Below are positions 32,268 through 39,959 of a DNA stretch of 41,474 nt, in pieces. The stretch is taken from assembly GCA_947588655.1 (NCBI GenBank), contig CANPYS010000015.1, positions 1 through 41,474 on the forward strand. Direction: 5' to 3'. Source of the stretch: an uncultured Alphaproteobacteria bacterium. GTDB lineage: Bacteria; Pseudomonadota; Alphaproteobacteria; RF32; CAG-239. Numbering within the stretch: the first letter of the stretch is position 1; each line of letters starts with the position of its first letter. Made by a program: the position numbers and the translations under genes. The notes below the pieces were generated by a model that searched no databases, was not told where the DNA came from, and saw nothing but the letters and a program-made list of their open reading frames with translations.

Positions 32268-32984
32268 ATGAGCATGCAATCTCAAATAAATAAAGAGCTT
32301 AAAGCTTTTCAAAAGTTTATGTCAGAATATGCTTTTGAACCAAAAGAGATTATGACGCAAAACGACGTGCAAATGTGCGATAACATGCCGATATACGGCG
32401 ATGACGGCAAAATAATCCCTGTTTGTGAAAAATGGCTAAACACCGGTTTTACAATTAGTAACGCGTCATCAAAAGTTCTTTCAAATTTATTTCCGTACAG
32501 TTTTGTTTTTAAATCACAAAAGCTTGAAAGTATTGAGGCGGGGATTCAAAGCCTTAAATTTCCTGATCCTGAAATGCAAAAATATGTTTTCAAATATTCG
32601 GGCATAACCGCGTTTCATGTGCAAGCAACCTCGGCTTATAATTGGAAAGAAACAGGCATTGTTTATTGGCAAGGGCAGGCGATAAATCGGTTCAGCAAGG
32701 AATATGATGATTTCATTGATGAGCTTTACATATCAGCGGCGCAAAATCCACTGTATAGAAGCGCGCTATTAAAGGTTGATAAGCCAATTATTCATTCTAT
32801 TGGTAAAACCGATAAAACTGACACGCTTTTAACACGCTTTGAGCTTGAAAAACGCTTAAACGGCTTAAGCGCTTTTTATAAAGATTATACGCGGGAGCAT
32901 AGCCGCCAATTGCAAGCAAACCTAAGCTGGCGGCCCATTTCAACCCCGAGCCCTATCAATCAGCTGAAAGACAAATCCAGATAA
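32268..32984 (+). CDS. Possible NADAR/YbiA-like protein
   Basis: About 238 residues from ATG 32268, which has AAAGGA just upstream; an earlier in-frame ATG at 32217 lacks a ribosome site. The middle reads VLSNLFPYSFVFKSQKLESIEAGIQSLKFPD, similar in layout to the NADAR block (SNF-P-F...G...-S-EH--Q--KF), then VYWQGQAINR and NPLYRSALLKVDKPIIHSIGK, which resembles the NADAR ending. NADAR proteins act on ADP-ribosyl groups, and some reverse DNA ADP-ribosylation linked to phage defence. Similarity is judged by eye and the usual terminal W-G motif is not clear. It lies alone between rhodanese and smpB. Confidence 0.45.
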   Translation: MSMQSQINKELKAFQKFMSEYAFEPKEIMTQNDVQMCDNMPIYGDDGKIIPVCEKWLNTGFTISNASSKVLSNLFPYSFVFKSQKLESIEAGIQSLKFPDPEMQKYVFKYSGITAFHVQATSAYNWKETGIVYWQGQAINRFSKEYDDFIDELYISAAQNPLYRSALLKVDKPIIHSIGKTDKTDTLLTRFELEKRLNGLSAFYKDYTREHSRQLQANLSWRPISTPSPINQLKDKSR

Positions 32985-33001
32985 AATTATTGATTATTCA
33001 A

Positions 33002-33493
33002 TTATACTTTGTTTGTGCTGAGCAAGCGGGCTTTGTCACGCTTCCAGTCGCGTTCTTTGATTGCCTCGCGCTTGTCATAAACTTTTTTACCATGCGCCAG
33101 TGCCACTTCAAGTTTGGCGCGTCCGTTTTGATCAAAAAACAACTTGATAGGAACAAGCGTTGCGCCTTTGCGGCTCAAGCCATTTATAATTTTAATAATC
33201 TCGCGTTTTTTAAGCAAAAGCTTGCGTTCTCTTTTTTCAGCATGACTTTCATAACCTTTGTTGGCATATTCGGCAATAAACATATTGCTCATAAAAATCT
33301 CGCCATTTTTTTCAATGCCATAAGCATCTTGAATATGCGCATGTCCCAAGCGCAAAGATTTGACTTCTGTCCCCAAAAGCTGAAGCCCCGCCACAAAAGT
33401 TTCTTCCAATATATAATCAAAGTGGGCACGGCGATTTTGCGCCACCAACCCACTTGAAATAAACTGTCCGGAATTTTTTTTCTTCGGACTCAT
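33002..33493 (-). CDS. smpB: SsrA-binding protein SmpB
   Basis: A 163-residue RNA-binding protein that brings tmRNA to stalled ribosomes for trans-translation. The beta-barrel contains QNRRAHFDYILEETFVAGLQLLGTEVKSLR, a near-perfect SmpB signature, and the basic C-terminal tail ends in KVYDKREAIKERDWKRDKARLL. The length is normal. It starts one base after the bactofilin stop, so it is translationally linked to the bactofilin/M23 genes. The tmRNA gene is not visible in the window. Confidence 0.97.
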   Translation of the reverse strand: MSPKKKNSGQFISSGLVAQNRRAHFDYILEETFVAGLQLLGTEVKSLRLGHAHIQDAYGIEKNGEIFMSNMFIAEYANKGYESHAEKRERKLLLKKREIIKIINGLSRKGATLVPIKLFFDQNGRAKLEVALAHGKKVYDKREAIKERDWKRDKARLLSTNKV

Positions 33494-33494
33494 T

Positions 33495-33929
33495 TTACTT
33501 GTTTAACCCATTCACGGCATGCAAAGGCGTAACAACGGCCTTAGCGCCATTATCAGCGCGGGGCGTATGAATGCAGTTGCCCTCAATATAAGCCCCTGGT
33601 TCAATAGCCAAAGACTTGTGCAACACATTGCCAACCATACGCGCGCTAGAGGCAATAAACATAACATCAGCCTCGGCGTGTCCGTTAAGTGAGCCGTAAA
33701 TGCTCAAATTTTTGGCATAAACTTTGCCTTGAACTTGTCCATTTAAGCCAATAATCAGCTCCGTGCAATGAATATCGCCTTCAAGTTTGCCGTCAATTTG
33801 CAAAATATCAGCACTTAAGATATCGCCTTTGAGCTTGGTGCTGGCGCTGATAATGCTCGGCACGGGCGCTTGCGAACGGCGTTTAAATCTGTTCCATTTC
33901 AAAGTTAAAGCTCTTAGATAATTTTTCAT
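33495..33929 (-). CDS. Bactofilin (polymer-forming cytoskeletal protein)
   Basis: A 144-residue protein with the DUF583/bactofilin right-handed beta-helix. Repeating rungs with Gly and hydrophobic positions are visible at about 25-130 (TKLKGDILSADILQIDGKLEGDI and so on). Bactofilins polymerise at the membrane without nucleotide and place envelope enzymes. Here the gene lies 11 bp after an M23 peptidase on the same strand, the pairing seen with cell-shape bactofilins such as Helicobacter CcmA and its Csd1-type peptidase. It may recruit that peptidase to curve or bud the cell wall. Confidence 0.93.
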   Translation of the reverse strand: MKNYLRALTLKWNRFKRRSQAPVPSIISASTKLKGDILSADILQIDGKLEGDIHCTELIIGLNGQVQGKVYAKNLSIYGSLNGHAEADVMFIASSARMVGNVLHKSLAIEPGAYIEGNCIHTPRADNGAKAVVTPLHAVNGLNK

Positions 33930-33940
33930 GTAAAATCTCC

Positions 33941-35173
33941 TTATAATTGAGCCTGAATAAATGCCATCGGATCAACATTTACTCCGTTATAAATAACTTC
34001 GTAATGCAAGTGCGGACCAGTTGAACGCCCTGTTGAGCCAACTTCGGCAATTGCCTCGCCACGCTTGACTTGCTGACCTTTTTTAACATAAAACTTGTTC
34101 AAATGAGCATAACGGGTTTTAAAACCGTTGCCATGATCAATTTCAACCAAATTGCCAAAGCCTGACGCCCAACCGGCACGAATAACCTTGCCATTTGCCA
34201 TGGTTTTGACGGAATTACCTTTATTGCTGGCTAAATCTACCCCTTTATGACGCGCCGACTTGCTGTTAAACGGATCAGAGCGCCGTCCAAAAGGCGAGCT
34301 TAGCCAATAACTCCAAACAGGTTTGCCAAGTGGCACAGACTTCATCATTTCGCGATAATAATCAACCGTATCAATCTGATTAAAGACCTCTTGCAGTTTT
34401 TGGCTGATTTTTTCATTATTCACCGCCGGAACATCGGGTTCAAAAGTGCCACCAGCGTTATTTTTCTTGCTGTTTGCCAAGGGGTTGAAATATTTGTTTT
34501 GGCGCTTGATAGATTTATTGATAGAAGAAATGGTATCTTTAATTTTGTTCATTTCTTGTTCAGAAAGTTTTTGAACGCGCGCTAAAATCTCCATTTCAGA
34601 GGTTTCAAGCTTTGAAAGGCTATCTTCAAGCATACTGATGCGCTCAATCAGCTCGCCACGTTCCGAAAGCGCGCGGTCGCGTTGCAACACGGCATCGCGC
34701 ATGGTAAGTTTTTCCTCAACCTCTTCAGGGCTTACCCAATCTGTGGAGTCGGTAATTTGGCGAATCCGGTCTTCCATAACTTCCGCCTGCCTTTTATAGC
34801 GGTTTAGTTGCGATTCGTCTGCTAATTTATTTTCATCAATCAAATTAAACATAGAGCTGATGTTGCGGTGAATCGCCACAAAATCAGTCATCAAGTCAAC
34901 ATAAGCGCCGCGGGTTTGATTAAGCTCCCAGTCTTTGTACGAGATAATCTGCCCCGATTTATTGTACATGTAGTTGGAATAAGCACTCCAACCACCAATA
35001 AGCAACACCACAAACACCAAAAGAACCTGAAGCCGTGACGAAATGTTAAACACTTTCGCACGACCGCCGCTTCTAAAAATAATCTCTTTTTTAGAGAAAA
35101 ACGGCTTTTTGGTTGCGTATTGAACCATTGAATTTTTTTTCAGTTTAATTTTGCGAACTTTGCGTATCATCAA
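33941..35173 (-). CDS. M23 (LytM) family cell-wall metallopeptidase
   Basis: A 410-residue inner-membrane-anchored periplasmic peptidase. The cytosolic N terminus is basic, a transmembrane helix lies at about 48-66, coiled-coil segments run from about 115 to 225, and the LytM domain covers about 290-405. Zinc ligands are His309 and Asp313 in RHKGVDLAS and His390 in HLHYE, with His388 catalytic, so it should be an active D,D-endopeptidase. The coiled coil may contact divisome or bactofilin partners. It is upstream of the bactofilin and downstream of ftsB, all leftward. Confidence 0.93.
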   Translation of the reverse strand: MMIRKVRKIKLKKNSMVQYATKKPFFSKKEIIFRSGGRAKVFNISSRLQVLLVFVVLLIGGWSAYSNYMYNKSGQIISYKDWELNQTRGAYVDLMTDFVAIHRNISSMFNLIDENKLADESQLNRYKRQAEVMEDRIRQITDSTDWVSPEEVEEKLTMRDAVLQRDRALSERGELIERISMLEDSLSKLETSEMEILARVQKLSEQEMNKIKDTISSINKSIKRQNKYFNPLANSKKNNAGGTFEPDVPAVNNEKISQKLQEVFNQIDTVDYYREMMKSVPLGKPVWSYWLSSPFGRRSDPFNSKSARHKGVDLASNKGNSVKTMANGKVIRAGWASGFGNLVEIDHGNGFKTRYAHLNKFYVKKGQQVKRGEAIAEVGSTGRSTGPHLHYEVIYNGVNVDPMAFIQAQL

Positions 35174-35262
35174 AAAAACTCTTCAAAAAAAGCCTTTCAA
35201 CTTTCAAAATTTAAAACACATACGGGGTATATTACTCAATTTGAAAAAAAAATCAAAACATT

Positions 35263-35592
35263 TTATTGAGTTACTAAACCTTCATCTAAAATAACAAATT
35301 CGTTTGGGTGCAACATATTAAGCACAATGTGTGCGCGCTCGTCCAACATATCTAAATCAAGGCTTTCAGATGATAAAAGGCGAACTTTGTCTTCCCATTG
35401 TTTTTTTTCAAAGTCGTATTTTTGCAAAACGTCTTGCGCTTTGCTGACTTCTTGCGTTAAAGCGAAGTAACGAATCAGCCCTCTTTCGCCTTTCACGGCA
35501 TAAAAGCTGAAGTAAATAAAGGTCAAAATCACCACAAACAAAAAACCTGATGATGCCCTGAATTGACCGAAAAAGCGAATAAAACGACTCAT
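35263..35592 (-). CDS. ftsB: Septum formation initiator FtsB/DivIC family protein
   Basis: A 109-residue bitopic protein. A short cytosolic N terminus is followed by one transmembrane helix at about 16-33, then GERGLIRYFALTQEVSKAQDVLQKYDFEKKQ, a coiled coil with the family GxxGL motif, and a tail with LDMLDERAHIVLNMLHPNE close to the FtsB/DivIC ending. It would bind FtsL (20231-20593) and FtsQ in the divisome. It lies 89 bp upstream of the M23 peptidase on the same strand. Confidence 0.85.
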   Translation of the reverse strand: MSRFIRFFGQFRASSGFLFVVILTFIYFSFYAVKGERGLIRYFALTQEVSKAQDVLQKYDFEKKQWEDKVRLLSSESLDLDMLDERAHIVLNMLHPNEFVILDEGLVTQ

Positions 35593-35697
35593 TTTTAGCC
35601 TTTATTTTTTGTTATTTTGTTCCATATTTTATGCTGTGTTTCTTAATATTGATTTAAAAGACATAAAAATTTGGTGTTTGGAAAGCGAGATAACATT

Positions 35698-35930
35698 CCC
35701 CACAACGTCACTCTGACGACCGTAGGGAGGAAGAGTCCAGGACACCCCTCTCATCGTCACTCTGAGGCGAAGCCGAAGAGTCCAGGGCAACCAACCTTTC
35801 CGAATTGTCATGCTGAACTTGTTTCAGCATCTCATTAATAAGATCCCGAAACGAGTTCGGGATGACGATTCGGATGTATTGTTTCCACCTGGATTCTTCG
35901 GCGGTAAACCGCCTCAGAATGACATTTTTT
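35698..35930. repeat. P-family palindromic repeats upstream of the second cysteine-module locus
   Basis: Three or four units: GTCACTCTGACGACCGTAGG, GTCACTCTGAGGCGAAGCC, GTCATGCTGAAC/CAGCATCTC...GATCCCGAAACGAGTTCGGG, and a CTTCGGCGGTAAACCGCC hairpin. The combination GACGATTCGGATG is shared with 24402-24414. The remainder of the 35593-36176 gap is AT-rich and holds the motif pair listed next. Confidence 0.75.
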
Positions 35931-36035
35931 ATGGGGTTTCAAAATCACGATTTTTGAGAGTTTTAGGATAATGATGGAAAAAAGATTCCAAAAAAGTAAG
36001 AAAAACCAACTAAGAGCAGGCAAAATTAACTGTCT

Positions 36036-36151
36036 TAAAAAAACGTACCTTTAAATTAGAAAATTGTCAAGCTTTTTTTTCAAAAAAAATCAAGCACTTA
36101 ATTTTTTAAAAATGCCCCAAAAAAATGCACAAAAAAAGGTACGTTTAAATG
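36036..36151. promoter_or_regulatory. Paired GGTACGTTTAAAT operator-like motifs
   Basis: AAAAAACGTACCTTTAAATT at 36037-36056 and AAAAAAAGGTACGTTTAAAT at 36131-36150 face each other, as in both 112-bp arms of the 23-24 kb locus. TTGACA lies on the minus strand exactly 17 bases from the first TAC core. No other stretch noticed in the window carries this pairing, which ties all four cysteine-module genes to one regulatory signature. Confidence 0.55.
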
Positions 36152-36176
36152 AGATGTTTTTATATGGAGAAAAGGC

Positions 36177-36713
36177 ATGCCTATCATTATTTTTATACTT
36201 TTGATGTTGTTTAGTCCATTAACTTACGCTGAAACATGCGTCAACGATTATGGTGGAAACAATAGTTGCGTTGAAGGGCGCACATATGGAGAAACGGCGG
36301 GCGATTGCACTAAACTTGGCTATACTGCCACAAGTTGCAACGGCAAAGCATTCTTAAAATGCCCGTTTGATAAAACAAAGCTCCGTTGTATTGAAAAAAA
36401 TCAGATTATTGAAAAAATAAATTGTGAGGAGCTAGGCTATTTAGCAACACAACCTTCATGTGATGAAAATGGTTTTATAATGACCTGCACTGAGGATGAA
36501 AAGACATTTTATAAATGCATAAACGCTATCTCTTACAACTGCCAAGAATATTTTTCGGCAAGCATGGTTACAATGAACAACAATTGGTGTAAAACAGCCG
36601 TTTCTTGCGATGAAAATAGTCGTAAACTTTGTGCAGAAATCAATACAACAACAACCGATACTTATAATAACCTTCAAGAAGATTTAAAAAATCTTCCACC
36701 GAATAAATTTTGA
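36177..36713 (+). CDS. Secreted three-module cysteine-rich protein
   Basis: A 178-residue exported protein with a signal peptide (1-18, cleaved after TYA) followed almost entirely by four-cysteine modules: Cys44/54/62/71, Cys83/95/104/114 and Cys122/138/144/152. The first two open with C-x2-LGY, and the first contains CPFD as in the 22-25 kb proteins. No further domain is present, so this is the minimal family form. A GGAG ribosome site precedes the start, and the next gene begins 16 bp downstream, so the pair is an operon. Disulfide-stabilised extracellular modules are likely; the function is unknown. Confidence 0.78.
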   Translation: MPIIIFILLMLFSPLTYAETCVNDYGGNNSCVEGRTYGETAGDCTKLGYTATSCNGKAFLKCPFDKTKLRCIEKNQIIEKINCEELGYLATQPSCDENGFIMTCTEDEKTFYKCINAISYNCQEYFSASMVTMNNNWCKTAVSCDENSRKLCAEINTTTTDTYNNLQEDLKNLPPNKF

Positions 36714-36729
36714 ATAAAGGAGTAAATTA

Positions 36730-38340
36730 ATGAAAAAGTTTTTTTTCTTATTTTTGCTGTTAGCCGCCATGCCTGCAATGGCAGATTTAACGTGTAAAAC
36801 AACTGAAGGGTGCACCTCTTCCAACCCCGCTAAAGATTGCGAGGCTTTAGGCTATGATGCCAAAACAAGCCTTGATAAAGACTGCGAACACTCCTTGCAA
36901 TGCCCTTTTAGTAAAGATTATGCTAAATGCGTGAAGTGGAAGGATCAAAAAATTGATTATGCTGAGGCATGTAAAGCTTTGGGGTTTGAAAATCAGCCTA
37001 GTTGTCCAGCTGCGTTATGGGAAAGATGTCCTTTTGAAGGGTATGGATATTATGCAAAATGTAAAAATCAAACATCTAGCTGTCAAGCCTTAGGCTTTGT
37101 AGAACAAGAAAGTTATATTGACATGGAGGATCACCTTACAAAATATTATCTTCCTTATTGCTGGGATCAGGTAAATTGCACTGACGACACCGGCATCCAA
37201 CATTATGCCCTTTGTGTCAAAGGGGAATATATGCCCTTATGTTCATATTGGGAAGGAAAGGGAGGAAATTTATGTCCAGATGATGATAGCGAATCTGATT
37301 TTAATACTCGTGTTGTTAAGGTTAAAGGAGCGTGGAAACATAATGCATTTACAACTGCATTTATAACACCTCTTTTAAAAGGTGGAGTAAAATGCATCAA
37401 ATGTGGTAGATGTTTGGATGATCTCTATTTTGTTGGCTACAATGATAAAGATAATATTTCTAAAGGTAACTTACTTGCCTTAAAAGAAGGTTTAGAAACT
37501 GATCGCTATACTATTGGTGATCATATAATAACTTATTGCTCTCAGTGCGGGGATACCAAAACCACTTCATTTAACATCACAGAGCAAGATAATGACGATA
37601 AACTTGATCTTGACTCTGTTTGCCGTACCCCCGATAATCCTGATCCTGTTGGTCCTGGTGGTGGCTCAGGTGGCGATTCGGGTGGTAGTGAAGGATCATA
37701 CAGCTTGTGTAATTGTGATGTTAATGACTATGTTGATAAAAATGGTCATTGCCAAAAAAGTAGTAATGGTGCCATTGCACAAGTTTATTTCGTAACAACA
37801 GAGTTGAACCTTGTAGAATATGGTGGCAATAGTAGTTGTTCCATAGGTGAAGAAAATTGTTATGTAAAAGCTGCGGCATTAAGCACCACGACCGGAAACT
37901 ATACGATAGATAATAGTCAATGTGTGGATGCTACAACAAAAACAGCCTTCTCAACTATTGAAGAGGTATATAGATCTTGGAGAAATAGTAGAGATGAGGA
38001 TGAATTATATAATATGTTCTATACTACCAATAGTAAAGCCGGTCAGCTTAAGGGTAGCCTTTGGTACGGTGGTGGAAGACAGGTAAGCAGTTTTTCTGTA
38101 GAAAATGATCTTTCTGACTGGCATTGGTACATACCAACAATTTTGGAAATCTGGCTTTCAGGTAAAACTTCTCACCTTTCAGATACACCGGCAAAATCAA
38201 GTAATAGTTCTGGTTCTTGCGGGGTTTGGGCATCTGATGGCTTAGAAGGCTCAAATAACAAAGTATCAGGCCAATTTTATCCGCATGTGTTACTGTATCA
38301 AGGGTGCACTCCTAAGAACGGTACGCATATTAAGCCATAG
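36730..38340 (+). CDS. Large secreted cysteine-module protein
   Basis: A 536-residue exported protein. The signal peptide (1-18) ends AMA-DL. Three four-cysteine modules follow: Cys37/52/58/67, Cys81/92/100/111 and Cys118/144/150/162, opening C-x2-LG[YF] and usually with CPF at the third Cys. Next come CxxC pairs (CIKCGRC and CSQCG), a flexible Gly/Ser linker (VGPGGGSGGDSGGSEGS) and a short CNC...C knot. The C-terminal domain (about 350-536) has WHWYIPTILEIWLSG and CGVWASDGLEGS, reminiscent of FISUMP/DUF1566 but more diverged than the gene ending at 22191. Its AAGGAG ribosome site resembles that of the 24449 gene. Confidence 0.78.
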   Translation: MKKFFFLFLLLAAMPAMADLTCKTTEGCTSSNPAKDCEALGYDAKTSLDKDCEHSLQCPFSKDYAKCVKWKDQKIDYAEACKALGFENQPSCPAALWERCPFEGYGYYAKCKNQTSSCQALGFVEQESYIDMEDHLTKYYLPYCWDQVNCTDDTGIQHYALCVKGEYMPLCSYWEGKGGNLCPDDDSESDFNTRVVKVKGAWKHNAFTTAFITPLLKGGVKCIKCGRCLDDLYFVGYNDKDNISKGNLLALKEGLETDRYTIGDHIITYCSQCGDTKTTSFNITEQDNDDKLDLDSVCRTPDNPDPVGPGGGSGGDSGGSEGSYSLCNCDVNDYVDKNGHCQKSSNGAIAQVYFVTTELNLVEYGGNSSCSIGEENCYVKAAALSTTTGNYTIDNSQCVDATTKTAFSTIEEVYRSWRNSRDEDELYNMFYTTNSKAGQLKGSLWYGGGRQVSSFSVENDLSDWHWYIPTILEIWLSGKTSHLSDTPAKSSNSSGSCGVWASDGLEGSNNKVSGQFYPHVLLYQGCTPKNGTHIKP

Positions 38341-38355
38341 ATTACCTTAATAAAA

Positions 38356-38511
38356 GCACCTGAGCGAAAAGGAGGTAAATAAAGCTAGGTGCAAGCGTTT
38401 TGTGGATGAGGTTTCAAGCACATCAATGATCTCCTAAAAAATGATGTTACAGCATAAAAAGCCTCATCCACGAAAAAGGACAGTCCGCCACTCGCGGACT
38501 GTCTTTATTTT
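38356..38511 (+). ncRNA. Candidate structured RNA ending in a terminator
   Basis: Hairpin 1 (38356-38392) pairs GCACCT with AGGTGC and holds AAAGGAGGT in its loop. A longer stem pairs TGTGGATGAGG (38401-38411) with CCTCATCCACG (38462-38472), and inside it ATCTCCT (near 38429) could pair with the AGGAGGT loop as a pseudoknot. A strong terminator closes the unit. It could be a 3' UTR of the preceding gene or a separate RNA. It matches no class I recognise (not tmRNA, SRP or RNase P). Confidence 0.35.
38478..38511 (+). terminator. Terminator after the second cysteine-module locus
   Basis: GACAGTCCGC/GCGGACTGTC with a five-base loop is followed by TTTATTTT on the plus strand. Confidence 0.85.
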
Positions 38512-38516
38512 AACCT

Positions 38517-38540
38517 AAAAAACGGCTGAAAAATTCAGCC
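38517..38540 (-). terminator. Terminator of the gene ending at 38550
   Basis: ACGGCTGAA/TTCAGCCGT with a three-base loop and Ts on both sides; on the minus strand it directly follows the stop codon of the unknown gene. Confidence 0.85.
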
Positions 38541-38549
38541 GTCTTTTTA

Positions 38550-39146
38550 TTAAAGCATATCATCCATTGCCTTTTGAATATCGCTTAAAAACGCGCGATA
38601 TAAAATTGGCTTTGGATAACTTATGAGGTTGGTTTTGCCCTCATGCGAATTGTAGTTGCATGAAAAGGCTTCAACTTTCAGCTCATCATCGTAGAAAAGT
38701 ATCATCTCAATATTGAGATGATGACATTTTGCAAAAAGATGAAACTGAGCCTGCGCCACAAAGTACGCATCTTTGAGCAAGTGCCCACAAAGCAACTTGT
38801 GATCCAAAACCTCGTCATTGGTATAGACAACCTGCGAACCGTGCTTATATTTATAAACGATGTTGTTCTCGTTCATAAAAGTGCCGACTTCAATGTCATC
38901 TGCGCCAACTTTGTGACCAATTTCCGCACTGAAAAACTGTGCCGCCTCTGATTTTGATGCAAACAAATCCGCATGATAAATCTTTTTAATTGGCACAACA
39001 ATCGGCGGACGTTTCAGATTTTTTGCGCCGGCGGCAACGCGTTCTTCATAAGCATTCAGATTTTCTGTTGCTTTGTGAACAGCCGCTAAAAACCGATTTC
39101 TTTTTTGGTTTTGCCAACTTTGATAAAGCGTTTCAATAATTTTCAT
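38550..39146 (-). CDS. Protein of unknown function
   Basis: A 198-residue protein with no signal peptide or membrane segment, probably cytosolic. The N-terminal 60 residues are basic and helical (SWQNQKRNRFLAAVHKATEN); the rest is mixed alpha/beta with several aromatic and His residues (KCHHLNIEMILFYDDEL). I recognise no domain. It is a monocistronic leftward gene between the candidate structured RNA and rlmB, with a strong terminator. Confidence 0.7.
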   Translation of the reverse strand: MKIIETLYQSWQNQKRNRFLAAVHKATENLNAYEERVAAGAKNLKRPPIVVPIKKIYHADLFASKSEAAQFFSAEIGHKVGADDIEVGTFMNENNIVYKYKHGSQVVYTNDEVLDHKLLCGHLLKDAYFVAQAQFHLFAKCHHLNIEMILFYDDELKVEAFSCNYNSHEGKTNLISYPKPILYRAFLSDIQKAMDDML

Positions 39147-39218
39147 AAGAATTTATTTTAGTGAATAATAATATTAAGTAACTTTATATTTTGTCACTTT
39201 TTGAAGTTTTGTCAAGCA

Positions 39219-39959
39219 TTATTTGCGGCGTTCGTAAAGGACAATCGCCGCGGCGGTTGAAACATTGAGGCTTTCCACTTTTTCGCTTATTGGCAGGCGC
39301 ACCGTGACATCACAATTTTCTTCAACCAAGCGCCGCATGCCCGAACCTTCACTTCCCATCACAAACGCCCATTTGCCGTTTTTATCCAAGCTTTCAAGCC
39401 CCGCTTTGGCGTAGCCGTCCATGCCGGCAATCCAAAATCCGTTCTTTTTCAAAATTTCTAAAGCCCGAGATAAATTCGTCACGCGCACAATAGGCATCAG
39501 CTCTAACGTGCCGGCGGCGGCTTTCGCCATTGCGCCACTTTCAACTGGCGCGTTTTTATCTTGCACCACAAGCGCCGCCGCGCCAAAAGCCGCGCATGAG
39601 CGAATAATCGCGCCAATGTTTTGCGGATCAGTTACCTGATCTAACACCAAAACTGTCGCTTGCGTTTGATTTTTAAGGCTTTCACAAAGCTCTTCTAACG
39701 ACATATTCGCCAAAGGTTTGCAAAAAAGAGCAAAACCCTGATGAACCGAATCGGGTGGCAAAAGGCGCTCAATTTCTTTTTTATCGGCAACAACTACCGG
39801 CAAATTCGGAAAATCGCACCGGATTGTGGCGGCGTTTTCTGCCGTTACAACCAGCTTTTGAATTTGACGCGCCGGATTATGCAACGCCGCCAAAACCGCA
39901 TGCCGTCCATAAAGAATAAGCGGCGCTTTGGTTGGCGCAAATGTATTGGGTTTGCTCAT
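39219..39959 (-). CDS. rlmB: 23S rRNA (guanosine-2'-O-)-methyltransferase RlmB (SpoU/TrmH family)
   Basis: A 246-residue SPOUT methyltransferase expected to methylate G2251 of 23S rRNA. A short N-terminal substrate-binding domain (YGRHAVLAALHNP) precedes the knotted domain with motif 1 LDQVTDPQNIGAIIRSCAAFGA, motif 2 FVMGSEGSGMRRLVEENCD and motif 3 LPISEKVESLNVSTAAAIVLYE. The N-terminal YGRHAV favours RlmB over TrmH or TrmL. It overlaps the murQ stop by an ATGA, so translation is coupled. Confidence 0.92.
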   Translation of the reverse strand: MSKPNTFAPTKAPLILYGRHAVLAALHNPARQIQKLVVTAENAATIRCDFPNLPVVVADKKEIERLLPPDSVHQGFALFCKPLANMSLEELCESLKNQTQATVLVLDQVTDPQNIGAIIRSCAAFGAAALVVQDKNAPVESGAMAKAAAGTLELMPIVRVTNLSRALEILKKNGFWIAGMDGYAKAGLESLDKNGKWAFVMGSEGSGMRRLVEENCDVTVRLPISEKVESLNVSTAAAIVLYERRK

